From: Silicimonas sp.
GTDB lineage: Bacteria > Pseudomonadota > Alphaproteobacteria > Rhodobacterales > Rhodobacteraceae
Length of the DNA stretch: 41,627 bases
Assembly (NCBI GenBank): GCA_022820365.1
Contig: JAJEFO010000072.1
Coordinates: 1-41,627, forward strand
Direction of reading: 5' to 3'
Part shown: positions 1-7,962 of the stretch, one piece after another
Layout of the letters: each line of letters starts with the position of its first letter
Position numbering within the stretch: the first letter of the stretch is position 1
Translations under genes and position numbers: made by a program
Notes under the pieces: generated by a model
Database searches by the model: none
What the model was told of the DNA's origin: nothing
Seen by the model: only the letters and a program-made list of their open reading frames with translations

Positions 1-141
1 CTGTCGGGAAGGGAAGTACGCGGCCGAAACGCAACCCGTCCCTGAATGACCAGCAATGTCGGAAGACCGTGGGAAGAAACACCCAATCCCGCACGAAACA
101 ATCCGGGAAATCCGCAACGGATCAATCAGAAATACAACACA
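1..141 (-). mobile_element. Candidate insertion-sequence end, cut by the window edge
   Basis: Aldehyde dehydrogenase homology ends abruptly at about base 141. Read on the minus strand, the foreign stretch begins TGTGTTG. It contains two imperfect direct repeats, GATTGATCCGTTGCGG (127-112) and GATTGTTTCGTGCGG (103-89). A terminal TG and repeated internal motifs are typical of IS21-family ends, which is why an insertion sequence is suspected. No transposase is visible in these 141 bases, so the assignment is an inference and the element could be another type of rearrangement. Confidence 0.35.
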
Positions 142-591
142 CGGCGTCACCAGAACGGCTATTCCCGCTGGCTTCTGGTGAACAATGATGCGGGCGCCGG
201 TCGCGGGCGCCATTCCGACATGCCCCGCAGACCGAACCGCCTCCTCGGCGTACCAGCGAAAGAACTCGGCGGCGTACCGCGCCTCGCCCGTCGCATCCGC
301 GCCCGCCTTGCCGTTCTCCAGCGTGATCAGGCGTGCAATGTCGTCGATCCGCTCCACGAAAAGATCGTAAGCGCCACGAAGCACTTCGCCCCTTGCACGC
401 GGACTTCTGGCACTCCAGTCGGCAAAGGCGGCTTCGGCGGAATCAAGACAAGCCATGGCGTCTTCGACGGTTCCCGATGCGACGGTGGCAAGGACAGTTT
501 CATCGGCCGGGTTCAAGACGTCGAAACTGCCGCCGTCAGAAGCGTCGCGCCATTGGCCGCCGATGTAGAGCTTGTTCAGAAATCCATTCAT
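1..591 (-). pseudogene. NAD-dependent aldehyde dehydrogenase, N-terminal part only, interrupted
   Basis: The start ATG at 591 has an AGAGGA ribosome site 7 bases upstream. About 150 residues then match the N-terminal NAD-binding part of class I/succinate-semialdehyde-type aldehyde dehydrogenases: YIGGQW near residue 9, NPAD, then LENGKAGADATGEARY and AGIAVLVTP near residue 145. Family members continue with WNFP and the cofactor site, but here homology stops at the TP codon pair (about base 142). The frame stays open to the window edge with unrelated residues. The catalytic Cys and Glu would lie in the missing part. It follows the alpha/beta hydrolase by 66 bases and was probably the last gene of the CUT1 operon, where it would have oxidised an aldehyde product. 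The family is clear; that it is broken rather than fused is inferred. Confidence 0.75.
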
Positions 592-657
592 TTGCGGTCC
601 TCTTCGGGTGCGGGCAGCTTCGGCCAAATCCAGACGCATGAAATGCGTGCCCTGGAA

Positions 658-1353
658 TTATGCCCTCAGCCATTCTCTCAATGCCTCATTCGTTTTCGCG
701 GGCTGTTCCAGGGTCGGCAAGTGCCCTGCGTCGGCAACTATGACCAGCCTTGAGCCATGGATCTCGTCGTGCATGAATTCGTGCCTATCCACTGGGCAGA
801 GCCGATCTTCCTGCCCGCACAGTACTAGAGCCGGCACTGCGATACCACGCAGCATTTCACTCTGGTCCGGTCGGGACTGAACCGCACGAAACTGCTCGGC
901 GAAGACCTCCGGCCCGAGAGCTTCCGCCATCTCCAGGCAGAGCTTCGGAATCGGCCCCTTCACAGAACCGTCCGCGAGATAGTTCGGCATGACCTCTTCG
1001 CACATGACCTTGCGGAGATTGCCATTCATGACTTTCTCGATCAGCGCTTGGCGCAGCGCGGCTCTTTCAGGCGGTTCCGGGAACGGGTTCGTGTCCAACA
1101 GGGCTATGCGCCTGATACGATCAGGGGCCTGCCTGATCAGCTCCATGGCGACGATTCCGCCCATGGAAAGACCCGCGAGCGCAAAAGTCTGCGGAGCGAG
1201 ATCAAGAATGCACCGCGCAAGATCTGAAATCGTGACCGCACCCACGGGCGGCACGATCATCACCGGTCGTTCTGCCGAGAATTCAGCTATCTGCGGAGCA
1301 AAGAGGCGCCCATCGCACATCGCGCCGGGTATGAGCACAAGTGGATCCAGCAT
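658..1353 (-). CDS. Alpha/beta hydrolase, 3-oxoadipate enol-lactonase-like
   Basis: A 231-residue single-domain alpha/beta hydrolase. The nucleophile elbow GLSMGG puts Ser at residue 63, the acid is probably Asp183 (GQEDRLCP) and the His is 211 (DAGHLPTLEQP). An oxyanion segment LIPGAMCDG lies near residue 7. The ATG at 1353 is preferred because it begins directly at the first beta strand. A longer frame to 1470 adds 39 residues without homology. The gene lies 117 bases downstream of the CUT1 ATPase and upstream of the aldehyde dehydrogenase, so it probably acts on the imported compound or an ester or lactone derived from it. The substrate cannot be read from sequence. Confidence 0.8.
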   Translation of the reverse strand: MLDPLVLIPGAMCDGRLFAPQIAEFSAERPVMIVPPVGAVTISDLARCILDLAPQTFALAGLSMGGIVAMELIRQAPDRIRRIALLDTNPFPEPPERAALRQALIEKVMNGNLRKVMCEEVMPNYLADGSVKGPIPKLCLEMAEALGPEVFAEQFRAVQSRPDQSEMLRGIAVPALVLCGQEDRLCPVDRHEFMHDEIHGSRLVIVADAGHLPTLEQPAKTNEALREWLRA

Positions 1354-1470
1354 CAGTCGTGCGCATGCACCTTGCCAGCGAAGCCATCGAAGCCCTTCAA
1401 ACGGAAAGTTCTGGCCTCGACCCCCCTGCAATGCGACCTGTTGAGTCTTGGGTAGCCCATGGTCACGCAC

Positions 1471-2529
1471 TCAGGTCCTGATCCGGCTTCCCGTGCTCGG
1501 GTCGAACAGGTAAAGGTGTTCCGGATTCAGCGCGATGCCGATCATGTCATCCTGCTCCTTGCGCAAGTACCTGTCGCCCTTTGCAATCACCCGCTGCCTG
1601 CCCCACTGAACGGTAAGGAGGGTTGCCTCACCCGTGTTCTCGAAGGCGTAGATGGGCACGTCAATGTTGCCTTGGCCGGCCTCGGACACGCGGATGTCGT
1701 CGGCGCGCACCCCAAGGACAACCTCCTTGCGATCATCGCCACCAACCGGCACCAATTGAGTGCCCCCAGTCGTGACGAACTGGCCACCCTGGATTGAGCC
1801 GTTGATCAGGTTCATTGCTGGCGAACCGATGAAGCCGGCAACGAAGAGATTCGCGGGATCGTTGTAAATCTCGTCCGGCGAACCGAGCTGCTGGATCACG
1901 CCGTCCTTCATCACGGCCACACGGTCAGCGAGCGTCATCGCCTCGATCTGGTCGTGGGTCACGTAAACCGTGGTGACCTTCAGCTCGCGGCTGAGGTGCT
2001 TGAGCTCTGCCCGCATCGTGACCCGCAGCTTGGCGTCGAGATTCGAGAGCGGCTCGTCCATCAGAAACACTTTGGGCGTGCGCACGATGGCCCGTGCAAG
2101 CGCCACGCGCTGGCGCTGGCCGCCCGAAAGGGCCTTGGGCCTGCGGTCGAGGAACTGTGTCAGTTCCACCTGCTCGGCGGCCTTTCTTACGCGCGGTTCA
2201 ATCTCGCTGCTTGGTGTGCCTCGCACTCTCAGCGGATAAGCGATGTTGTCGAAGATAGTCATGTGCGGATAGAGGCCGTAGTTCTGGAAAACCATGGCCA
2301 CGTCGCGGTCCTTTGGCAGGTCGTCGTTGACCATCCTGTCACCGATCCAGATCTCGCCTTCCGTGGGCTCTTCCAGCCCTGCGATCATGCGCATGGTGGT
2401 AGTCTTGCCGCAACCGGACGGACCCAGGAGGACCAGGAACTCCTTGTCGGAAACTTCAAGCGACTGGCCGTCGACGGCGACGAAATCGCCCCACTGCTTG
2501 GTCAGGTTCTTGAGAATGACTTCAGCCAT
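1471..2529 (-). CDS. CUT1 ABC importer ATPase (UgpC/MalK type)
   Basis: A 352-residue ATP-binding subunit that would energise sugar-type uptake at the inner face of the membrane. It has Walker A GPSGCGKT (36-43), Q-loop Gln82, signature LSGGQ (134-138) and Walker B VFLMDEP (to residue 160). A C-terminal TOBE/OB-type domain from about residue 235 is usual for MalK/UgpC proteins. Its ATG overlaps the upstream permease stop by one base (TGATG), so the two are translationally coupled. It belongs with the two permeases and the binding protein up to 5638. The CUT1 class is certain, but the substrate (polyol, glycerol phosphate, oligosaccharide or other) is not. Confidence 0.95.
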   Translation of the reverse strand: MAEVILKNLTKQWGDFVAVDGQSLEVSDKEFLVLLGPSGCGKTTTMRMIAGLEEPTEGEIWIGDRMVNDDLPKDRDVAMVFQNYGLYPHMTIFDNIAYPLRVRGTPSSEIEPRVRKAAEQVELTQFLDRRPKALSGGQRQRVALARAIVRTPKVFLMDEPLSNLDAKLRVTMRAELKHLSRELKVTTVYVTHDQIEAMTLADRVAVMKDGVIQQLGSPDEIYNDPANLFVAGFIGSPAMNLINGSIQGGQFVTTGGTQLVPVGGDDRKEVVLGVRADDIRVSEAGQGNIDVPIYAFENTGEATLLTVQWGRQRVIAKGDRYLRKEQDDMIGIALNPEHLYLFDPSTGSRIRT

Positions 2530-3359
2530 CAGCGCACTGCCCCCATGGTCATGCCTTGCACGAAGTACTTCCGGATGATGAGCGCCAGCACGAACATCGG
2601 CAGCATGATTATGATGCCAGCGGCGCTGAGCAGGTTCCAGAGATCACCCTCCTCGGCCTTGAAAAGCGCCAGGCCGATTGGCAGCGTCACCGCATCCTTG
2701 TTCGTCAGGATCAGCGCGAACAGAAACTCGTTCCAGGCGATGATGAAGCAGAAGATGCCCGCGGTCAGCAGTCCCGGCGCCGCCATGGGAAGGACGATGT
2801 TGCGAATGACCTGCAGCCGCGACGAACCGTCGACCATTGCAGCCTCTTCAGTGTCCAACGGAATGCCGTCAATGAAGCCCTTTATCATCCAGATTGCGAA
2901 AGGCATGACAATGGCAAGATTGACAAGGATCAGTCCGATCCGCGTGTCCAGAAGTCCAATGTCGCGGAACATCACGAAAAAGGGCAGGATGATGACCACC
3001 GCAGGCACGAATTGTGTTGCCAGGATGACGACCAGCATCGTGGTCTCTCCGGTGAGCCTGAAGCGACTGAACGAATAGGCCGCCATGGTAGCGATCGGGA
3101 TCGCGAACACCACCGTTACGAATGCCACTATGGTTGAATTCATCAACTTGTGGCCAAGAAAGAAGGGCGGTTCGAAAACCGTTCCGAAGTTCTCAAGCGT
3201 TGGCGTGAAGAACAGTTTCAGCTGGAAGACGTCGATGTGGTTCTTGAACGCGGCCATGAAGATCCAGGCGATCGGCACCAGCATGATCAGGATGGCGATC
3301 AGGATCAGCGCCAGCTGCACGGCGTTCATGACCTGTTTTCTCCGCCTGCCGATCATCAT
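2529..3359 (-). CDS. CUT1 ABC importer permease (MalG/UgpE type)
   Basis: A 276-residue membrane protein with about six hydrophobic segments. The first is right after the short basic N-terminus (MMIGRRRKQ). The cytoplasmic EAA loop is visible as EEAAMVDGSSRLQVIRNIVL followed by LPMAAPG, which docks with the ATPase. The ATG at 3359 lies one base past the upstream permease stop and has an excellent AAAGGAG ribosome site, so the longer upstream frame is rejected. It pairs with the MalF-type permease at 3361-4233. Confidence 0.93.
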   Translation of the reverse strand: MMIGRRRKQVMNAVQLALILIAILIMLVPIAWIFMAAFKNHIDVFQLKLFFTPTLENFGTVFEPPFFLGHKLMNSTIVAFVTVVFAIPIATMAAYSFSRFRLTGETTMLVVILATQFVPAVVIILPFFVMFRDIGLLDTRIGLILVNLAIVMPFAIWMIKGFIDGIPLDTEEAAMVDGSSRLQVIRNIVLPMAAPGLLTAGIFCFIIAWNEFLFALILTNKDAVTLPIGLALFKAEEGDLWNLLSAAGIIIMLPMFVLALIIRKYFVQGMTMGAVR

Positions 3360-3360
3360 G

Positions 3361-4233
3361 TCACTCCTTTCGGAACACGAACTTGGCATAGGCGTAGGTC
3401 AGGAAGATCATGGGGATGACCATCAGCCAGGCAACCGAGGCGGCATACCCGATCTGTCCGTACTTCATGCCGTTGAAATAGATGTAATGGCTCAGCGTCT
3501 GCGTCGCGGTGCCGGGACCTCCATTCGTCAGCATGAAGATCTGGTCGAAGGTCTTCAGGCTGAAGATCGACTTCAGGATGATGACAACTGCGAGCACGGG
3601 GGCAAGCTGCGGCAGAGTCACGTCGCGAAAGACCCGCCAACCCGATGCACCGTCGACCTGCGCCGCCTCGATCGTGTCCTGCGGGACGCTGGCCAGGCCC
3701 CCGATCAGGACCAATGTCAGGAACGGAATCCAACCCCAAACATCCGCCATCACGCAAACCGCAAAGGCGAGAACCGGGTCAACAAGCCAGCTGACATCGG
3801 CAAGTGGCGGGATCAGCACGCCGAAAACGGCGTCGAACAAGCCGAATTCGGGATTGAACATGAACCGGAAACTGACGCCGATCAGCGCCGGGCTCATGGC
3901 AAAGGGCAGAATCAGAAGCGTTTGCACGCCGGAGCGGAATCGGCCGCCCGGTGCCAGCAGCAACGCCAGCCCGAGCGCCAGGACAGTCGTCAGACCAACG
4001 GTCAGGACCGTGTAGATCGTCGTGACCCAGACCGAGTTCCAGAACGCAGGCTCATAGAGAAATGCCCAGATGTAGTTCTCGAAGCCAAGATACTGCTCCA
4101 GGGAACCGGGCCGGCTGAGACGCCCGACTGTGAAGGACAGCCTGAGGCTCTCGATCAAGGGCCAGATGGCGGTGGCAAAGACCACCACGATCGCCGGCAG
4201 GACCAAGAGGTATTTGAGCGTGTTGTCACGCAT
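3361..4233 (-). CDS. CUT1 ABC importer permease (MalF/UgpA type)
   Basis: A 290-residue inner-membrane permease with a first transmembrane segment at about residues 9-29. The EAA loop reads IEAAQVDGASGWRVFRDVTL with following PQLAP. It is shorter than E. coli MalF, as usual for UgpA-type partners that lack the large periplasmic loop. It is the first permease after the binding protein, separated by 91 bases that hold two stem-loops. It forms the membrane pore with the 2529-3359 product. Confidence 0.93.
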   Translation of the reverse strand: MRDNTLKYLLVLPAIVVVFATAIWPLIESLRLSFTVGRLSRPGSLEQYLGFENYIWAFLYEPAFWNSVWVTTIYTVLTVGLTTVLALGLALLLAPGGRFRSGVQTLLILPFAMSPALIGVSFRFMFNPEFGLFDAVFGVLIPPLADVSWLVDPVLAFAVCVMADVWGWIPFLTLVLIGGLASVPQDTIEAAQVDGASGWRVFRDVTLPQLAPVLAVVIILKSIFSLKTFDQIFMLTNGGPGTATQTLSHYIYFNGMKYGQIGYAASVAWLMVIPMIFLTYAYAKFVFRKE

Positions 4234-4252
4234 TGGAGATCGCTCCGATTGG

Positions 4253-4310
4253 AACCACCCCGCATTTTCGCGGGATGGTTCGCCACTTTCCTGACTACAA
4301 ACCGGTCAGG
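4253..4310 (-). terminator. Two stem-loops between CUT1 binding protein and permease genes
   Basis: An inverted repeat at 4253-4263/4270-4280 folds on the transcribed minus strand as an 11-base-pair stem with one U-G pair and a six-base loop. A second stem, CCTGAC/GTCAGG (4290-4295/4305-4310), precedes it. Neither has a strong T tract. Placed after a binding-protein gene, they more likely stabilise its mRNA or partly attenuate read-through than fully terminate. That role is inferred by analogy with malE-malF. Confidence 0.6.
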
Positions 4311-4324
4311 ACGGAAGGGATCGC

Positions 4325-5638
4325 CTACTCGATGCGTCCGGCGCGACGCAACACCCGGTTGGCCTGCTCCGCAGCATCCAGCATCAACTGACGGGTGTCT
4401 CCGCCCGCCGCTGCTTCGGCGATCGCTGCGGACAGTATGTCGCCAACTTCAGGCCATTCCGGAATCTGTGGCATGATGTCGGATTCCTTTAGAGATTCCC
4501 AGGCCGCCATCTGAATTCCGTCGTTCGCGGCATTCACCTCCGGATCGGTAAGTGACGAGATATGAGTCACCACGTTGTTGACGATCCTTTTGCCCTTCAC
4601 CTCACGTACGGTGGCGTTGGCCTTGTCCATCTCGGGATTGGAGAGCCACTTGAGAAACTCCCATGCGGCGTCCTTGTTGTCGGAATACTCGGAAATCGCG
4701 AAAGGCATCGAGATGGCGTATGTCTTGGTGGTGTCGGCGTAGGACGGCATGCCCACGAAACCGACCTGGTCCTTGGTCAGGGTCGACGTCTCCGGGTTCA
4801 GGAACGCCGAGTAGAACCACCACCAGCCGGGAATCATCGCTGAATTGCCCTGCATGAACGACTGCCGCGCATCCTGTTCGACGAAGGCGACGGAATTCGG
4901 ATTTGCGACGCCGTGTTCCGTCAGGAGCCCCACATAGTCCTCGGTCGCCTTCAATGCGGCCTCCGTGGTCCATCCGGCCGACCCGTCTTCGTTGAACACG
5001 TCTTCGCCTGCGCCCCACAGGAAATTCAGCCAGATGAATAGTGCCTGACGGTTTCCGTCGTTGTTGTAGTAGAGCGCGACCGGCGCGATGTCGTCATGTT
5101 CCCAGCTCTCGCCCATCGCGGCGACTTCTTCCCACGAAGCAGGCGGATTCGGGATCAGGTCCTTGCGATAGAAGAGGACCTGTGGGTGCGCGCGCAACGG
5201 AAAGCCAAGGGTCTGGCCCTCGAACTGCGCCGACCGGGCAAAGGCGGCCGGATAGCGATCCATGGAGATTCCATCCCGTGCCATGAGGTCGTCGATCGGC
5301 ATCAGCCAGTGGGCATTCGGCGGGCCCCAGCTGTCGAGATAGTTTACCACGTCAAAGGCACCGCTCGCAGCAAGGCCTTCAGCGTTGATCTTCTCCTGCA
5401 GCGAGGCGAAGGGAATGAAAGTCCATTCAGTCTCGATGCCCGTCAATTCGGTGAATTCTTCGTCGCGCAGCATCAAGCCGTCGAACTGGGGCGTCACGAC
5501 GCTCAGGATGTTGAGCGTGGTTCCTTCGTGGGGCTTCCCCGCGTGCAGGTTGTACGGCAAGTCTGCTGCCGAGACCGTCAGCGGCGAGAGCATCATGGCC
5601 ACCGCCGCTCCCGCCTTCAGCAAAGTCCGTTTGCGCAT
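4325..5638 (-). CDS. CUT1 ABC importer periplasmic solute-binding protein
   Basis: A 437-residue extracellular solute-binding protein of the MalE/family-1 type. It has a Sec signal peptide (MRKRTLLKAGAAVAMMLSPL, cleavage near SAA, residue 24) and then LNILSVVTPQFDGL at the start of lobe 1. The ATG at 5638 is chosen because the signal peptide begins there and GGGAGGAAG precedes it; the frame upstream of that point is noise. It is first in the CUT1 operon, so it should be the most abundant product. The stem-loops after it fit that. The ligand is unknown; aromatic-rich stretches such as GWWWFYS are typical of sugar-binding pockets. Confidence 0.93.
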   Translation of the reverse strand: MRKRTLLKAGAAVAMMLSPLTVSAADLPYNLHAGKPHEGTTLNILSVVTPQFDGLMLRDEEFTELTGIETEWTFIPFASLQEKINAEGLAASGAFDVVNYLDSWGPPNAHWLMPIDDLMARDGISMDRYPAAFARSAQFEGQTLGFPLRAHPQVLFYRKDLIPNPPASWEEVAAMGESWEHDDIAPVALYYNNDGNRQALFIWLNFLWGAGEDVFNEDGSAGWTTEAALKATEDYVGLLTEHGVANPNSVAFVEQDARQSFMQGNSAMIPGWWWFYSAFLNPETSTLTKDQVGFVGMPSYADTTKTYAISMPFAISEYSDNKDAAWEFLKWLSNPEMDKANATVREVKGKRIVNNVVTHISSLTDPEVNAANDGIQMAAWESLKESDIMPQIPEWPEVGDILSAAIAEAAAGGDTRQLMLDAAEQANRVLRRAGRIE

Positions 5639-6020
5639 TTCTTCCTCCCAATTGAATTGCAATTTGCCAGACGACCCTACGGCATCATGAATACGTATGC
5701 AAGGAATCCCTAATGCACACTCTGCTTCGAAGTGTCCGCGCCGCACCTGATGGTTTTTTGTCTTAGCGCTCCGTGAATTCGGGCGTGGTTCGTCGCAGCG
5801 CGAATCTCGTCGAAGTGGCACATCTTGGCGAACTTCTGGCAAAATGCGAATGCGTCCGGTTCGTCTCCCTTGCGGAAAATTGAGAGTGCGGTTCTGCCAA
5901 GTTCCATTCTCGGCCGGGCGACATTGGCAGCAGCCACGTGTGGGTACATTCGCCGGTCCTAGGTCGAGACCGTACGTGACATGACCTGCACCTTGGGATC
6001 GGTCGCAATTGCGCCTGTTG
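5639..6020. other. 382-base gap between E2-like gene and CUT1 operon
   Basis: This gap separates the 14-gene operon from the CUT1 operon. It contains the candidate CUT1 promoter and palindrome at 5674-5702. A minus-strand frame of 79 codons (5710-5949) is open but shows no recognisable family and no good ribosome site, so it is not called. I see no clear terminator for the upstream operon. Confidence 0.5.
5674..5702 (-). promoter_or_regulatory. Candidate CUT1 promoter with overlapping palindrome
   Basis: On the minus strand TTGCAT (5702-5697) and TAGGGT (5679-5674) are separated by 17 bases, and the CUT1 binding-protein ATG lies 36 bases further on. The -35 overlaps a 12-of-14 palindrome, TGAATACGTATGCA on the plus strand (5688-5701), centred on a perfect ATACGTAT. 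It differs from the LacI-type sites elsewhere in the window, so a different regulator is expected. Confidence 0.35.
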
Positions 6021-6974
6021 CTACAGAAGCTGCAAAAGCGGATTCTCGATCCGCACGGCAATTTCCTCTACAAGGGCTGCTGCGCCGGGAAGCGCAAGCC
6101 GGGACTCCGGAAAAGCGAGCAACAGGCCGTATCCGGCGGCGCTCCGCGCCACGCATAGTGTCACGCCACCATCCATCGGCACGTAACCGTTTATCCGCGT
6201 ACCACAGAGATCGACAAGCGTCAGAACAGGGTCTTCCGCAACACCGGCACCACCTCGATCCGGGTTGATGACGACCTCGCGTTGTCCGTCGAGGTCCTCA
6301 ATTGTGACCGACACCGAAGAGACATCAAACGTGGCGCGCCAAGCACCTGCCGCGAACGAGGCAAGAAGCCTAGTGCGGTTGGCTGTCCTGGAACGATCCA
6401 GAATCTCATCGAAGGCCGTCGGATCGACAACCGCCGAAAGTAACGAATTCCTGCCGACCGCAAAGGCCGCGTCCAGATCCGCCACGTGGATCGGTTCGGC
6501 AACACCCTGCGCGCGAAGCTGGTGCAGGTCGATTCCCCGTTTGGTCGCAAGTCTGCGTGCCTTGGGCGAGGCGAGGACGCGGCCGAAGGCAACCGATTTC
6601 GACATTGCCCGTTCCAGCGGAGCAGATGTCGGTCGCATTTCAGGCTTCGGTTCAGATCGCAGCGCGGCCTCCACGACGGCCACATCCTCTGGCTCCGTGA
6701 CGGACGCGCCAGTGCTGGCCTCTTCGACATCGCCTTCGGCTTCGACGATCATGGCAATGAGATCGCCAACGGGTACGTCGTCCCCTTCGGCTGCCTTCAC
6801 GCCGCTCAGGTAACCGTCCGTCGCCGCCTCAACCTCCATCGTGGCCTTGTCCGTCTCAACCTCGAAAATTGGTTCCCCCGCCTTGACCGGGTCGCCGTTC
6901 CTCTTGAGCCAGGCAGTGATGACGCCCGAGTCCTGGACCATGCCAAGCTGCGGCATCCTCACCTCACAGGGCAT
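6021..6974 (-). CDS. E2-like lipoyl protein of a 2-oxoacid dehydrogenase, catalytic motif missing
   Basis: A 317-residue protein. The N-terminal lipoyl domain has the lipoylation motif ETDKATMEVE with Lys43. A peripheral-subunit-binding domain lies at about residues 134-170 (ASPKARRLATKRGIDL). The C-terminal part is short and only faintly like the acyltransferase domain. At the end, where E2 proteins have HRxxDG, this one reads FPESRLALPG, so the catalytic His and Asp are absent; the tail IENPLLQLL keeps the family ending. It overlaps the E1beta stop by 11 bases. ATG 6974 has AGGGGAG upstream; ATG 6956, just after GAGGTGAGG, is an alternative start. It may carry a lipoyl group between E1 and another acceptor rather than make acyl-CoA. 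No E3 gene is in the window. Confidence 0.85.
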   Translation of the reverse strand: MPCEVRMPQLGMVQDSGVITAWLKRNGDPVKAGEPIFEVETDKATMEVEAATDGYLSGVKAAEGDDVPVGDLIAMIVEAEGDVEEASTGASVTEPEDVAVVEAALRSEPKPEMRPTSAPLERAMSKSVAFGRVLASPKARRLATKRGIDLHQLRAQGVAEPIHVADLDAAFAVGRNSLLSAVVDPTAFDEILDRSRTANRTRLLASFAAGAWRATFDVSSVSVTIEDLDGQREVVINPDRGGAGVAEDPVLTLVDLCGTRINGYVPMDGGVTLCVARSAAGYGLLLAFPESRLALPGAAALVEEIAVRIENPLLQLL

Positions 6975-7962
6975 GCACCGGAACTCCCCTGACGAGCGCA
7001 CGGGCATTGGCAGCCACGGCCTCAGGCGTCGGCACCGTCAGATCCTCAAGCGCCGGGCTGAACGGCACCGGCACGTCCATCGCTCCCATCCTGATCACCG
7101 GTGCATCAAGGTGATAGAACGCCTTCTCGGAAATGCGTGCGGCGATTTCCGCCGTGACCCCAAAGTTCTGATGCCCCTCGTCAACCACGATTGCGCGCGA
7201 CGTCTTGCGAACCGATCCAAGAATTGTCCCTTCGTCCAACGGCACAAGGGTCCGCGGATCGACCACTTCCGCACTAATGCCGTCGGCCTCCAGGATCTCT
7301 GCAGCCTTTTCGCAGACTTGCCTCATTGACGACGTACCGATCAAGGTGACCTCAAGCCCCTCGCGCAGGATCGCTGCCTCACCAAGGGGCAGCAGGTACT
7401 CTTCCTCCGGCACCGGAGCCTTGTCCTGGTACATCAGCTTGTCTTCGAAGATCACGACCGGATTGTCGTCGCGGATCGCGGCCTTCAGCAGCCCTTTTGC
7501 CTCATAGGCCGAAGACGGCATGGCCACCTTGAGACCCGGGATGTGCGCCACCAATGCGTGAAGCGACTGCGAATGCTGTGCGGCCGAACGCCGGGTGGCC
7601 CCAAGGTTGGTTCGCAACACCAGCGGCACGTTCAACTTGCCCCCTGACATGTAATGGGTCTTTGCGGCCTGGTTGCAAAGCTGGTCCATGACCAGATAGA
7701 GAAAGTCGCCGAACATCAGGTCAACGATCGGGCGCAATCCCGTCATCGCCGCACCAACGGCAATGCCCATGAAGCCGGGCTCGGCGATAGGCGTGTCGAT
7801 GACGCGGTCAGTGCCGAATTCCTCCACGAGACCGGAAAGAACCTTGAACGGCGTACCCGCCTCGGCCACGTCCTCGCCAACCAGGATCACGGTCTCGTCG
7901 CGCCGCATTTCTTCGGCGATTGCCTCGTTCACCGCTTGCGACAGGGTGATTTCGCGGGTCAT
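6964..7962 (-). CDS. 2-oxoacid dehydrogenase E1 beta subunit (pyruvate/acetoin dehydrogenase type)
   Basis: A 332-residue transketolase-like beta subunit that pairs with E1alpha to decarboxylate a 2-oxoacid (or cleave an acetoin-like ketol) using thiamine diphosphate. Family motifs are ITLSQAVNEAIAEEM at the N-terminus, DTPIAEPGFMGIAVGAAM with the cofactor-contacting Glu61, AAQHSQSLHALVAHIPGLKV in the middle, and a C-terminal domain from about residue 200 (VTLIGTSSM). The ATG forms ATGA with the E1alpha stop. Length is standard. Acetoin, pyruvate and branched-chain enzymes are not separable by eye. Confidence 0.93.
   Translation of the reverse strand: MTREITLSQAVNEAIAEEMRRDETVILVGEDVAEAGTPFKVLSGLVEEFGTDRVIDTPIAEPGFMGIAVGAAMTGLRPIVDLMFGDFLYLVMDQLCNQAAKTHYMSGGKLNVPLVLRTNLGATRRSAAQHSQSLHALVAHIPGLKVAMPSSAYEAKGLLKAAIRDDNPVVIFEDKLMYQDKAPVPEEEYLLPLGEAAILREGLEVTLIGTSSMRQVCEKAAEILEADGISAEVVDPRTLVPLDEGTILGSVRKTSRAIVVDEGHQNFGVTAEIAARISEKAFYHLDAPVIRMGAMDVPVPFSPALEDLTVPTPEAVAANARALVRGVPVHAL

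Noticed and set aside
5710-5949. Minus-strand frame of 79 codons in the gap before the CUT1 operon
   Set aside because: No family resemblance, no good ribosome site, and it runs close to the predicted CUT1 promoter.
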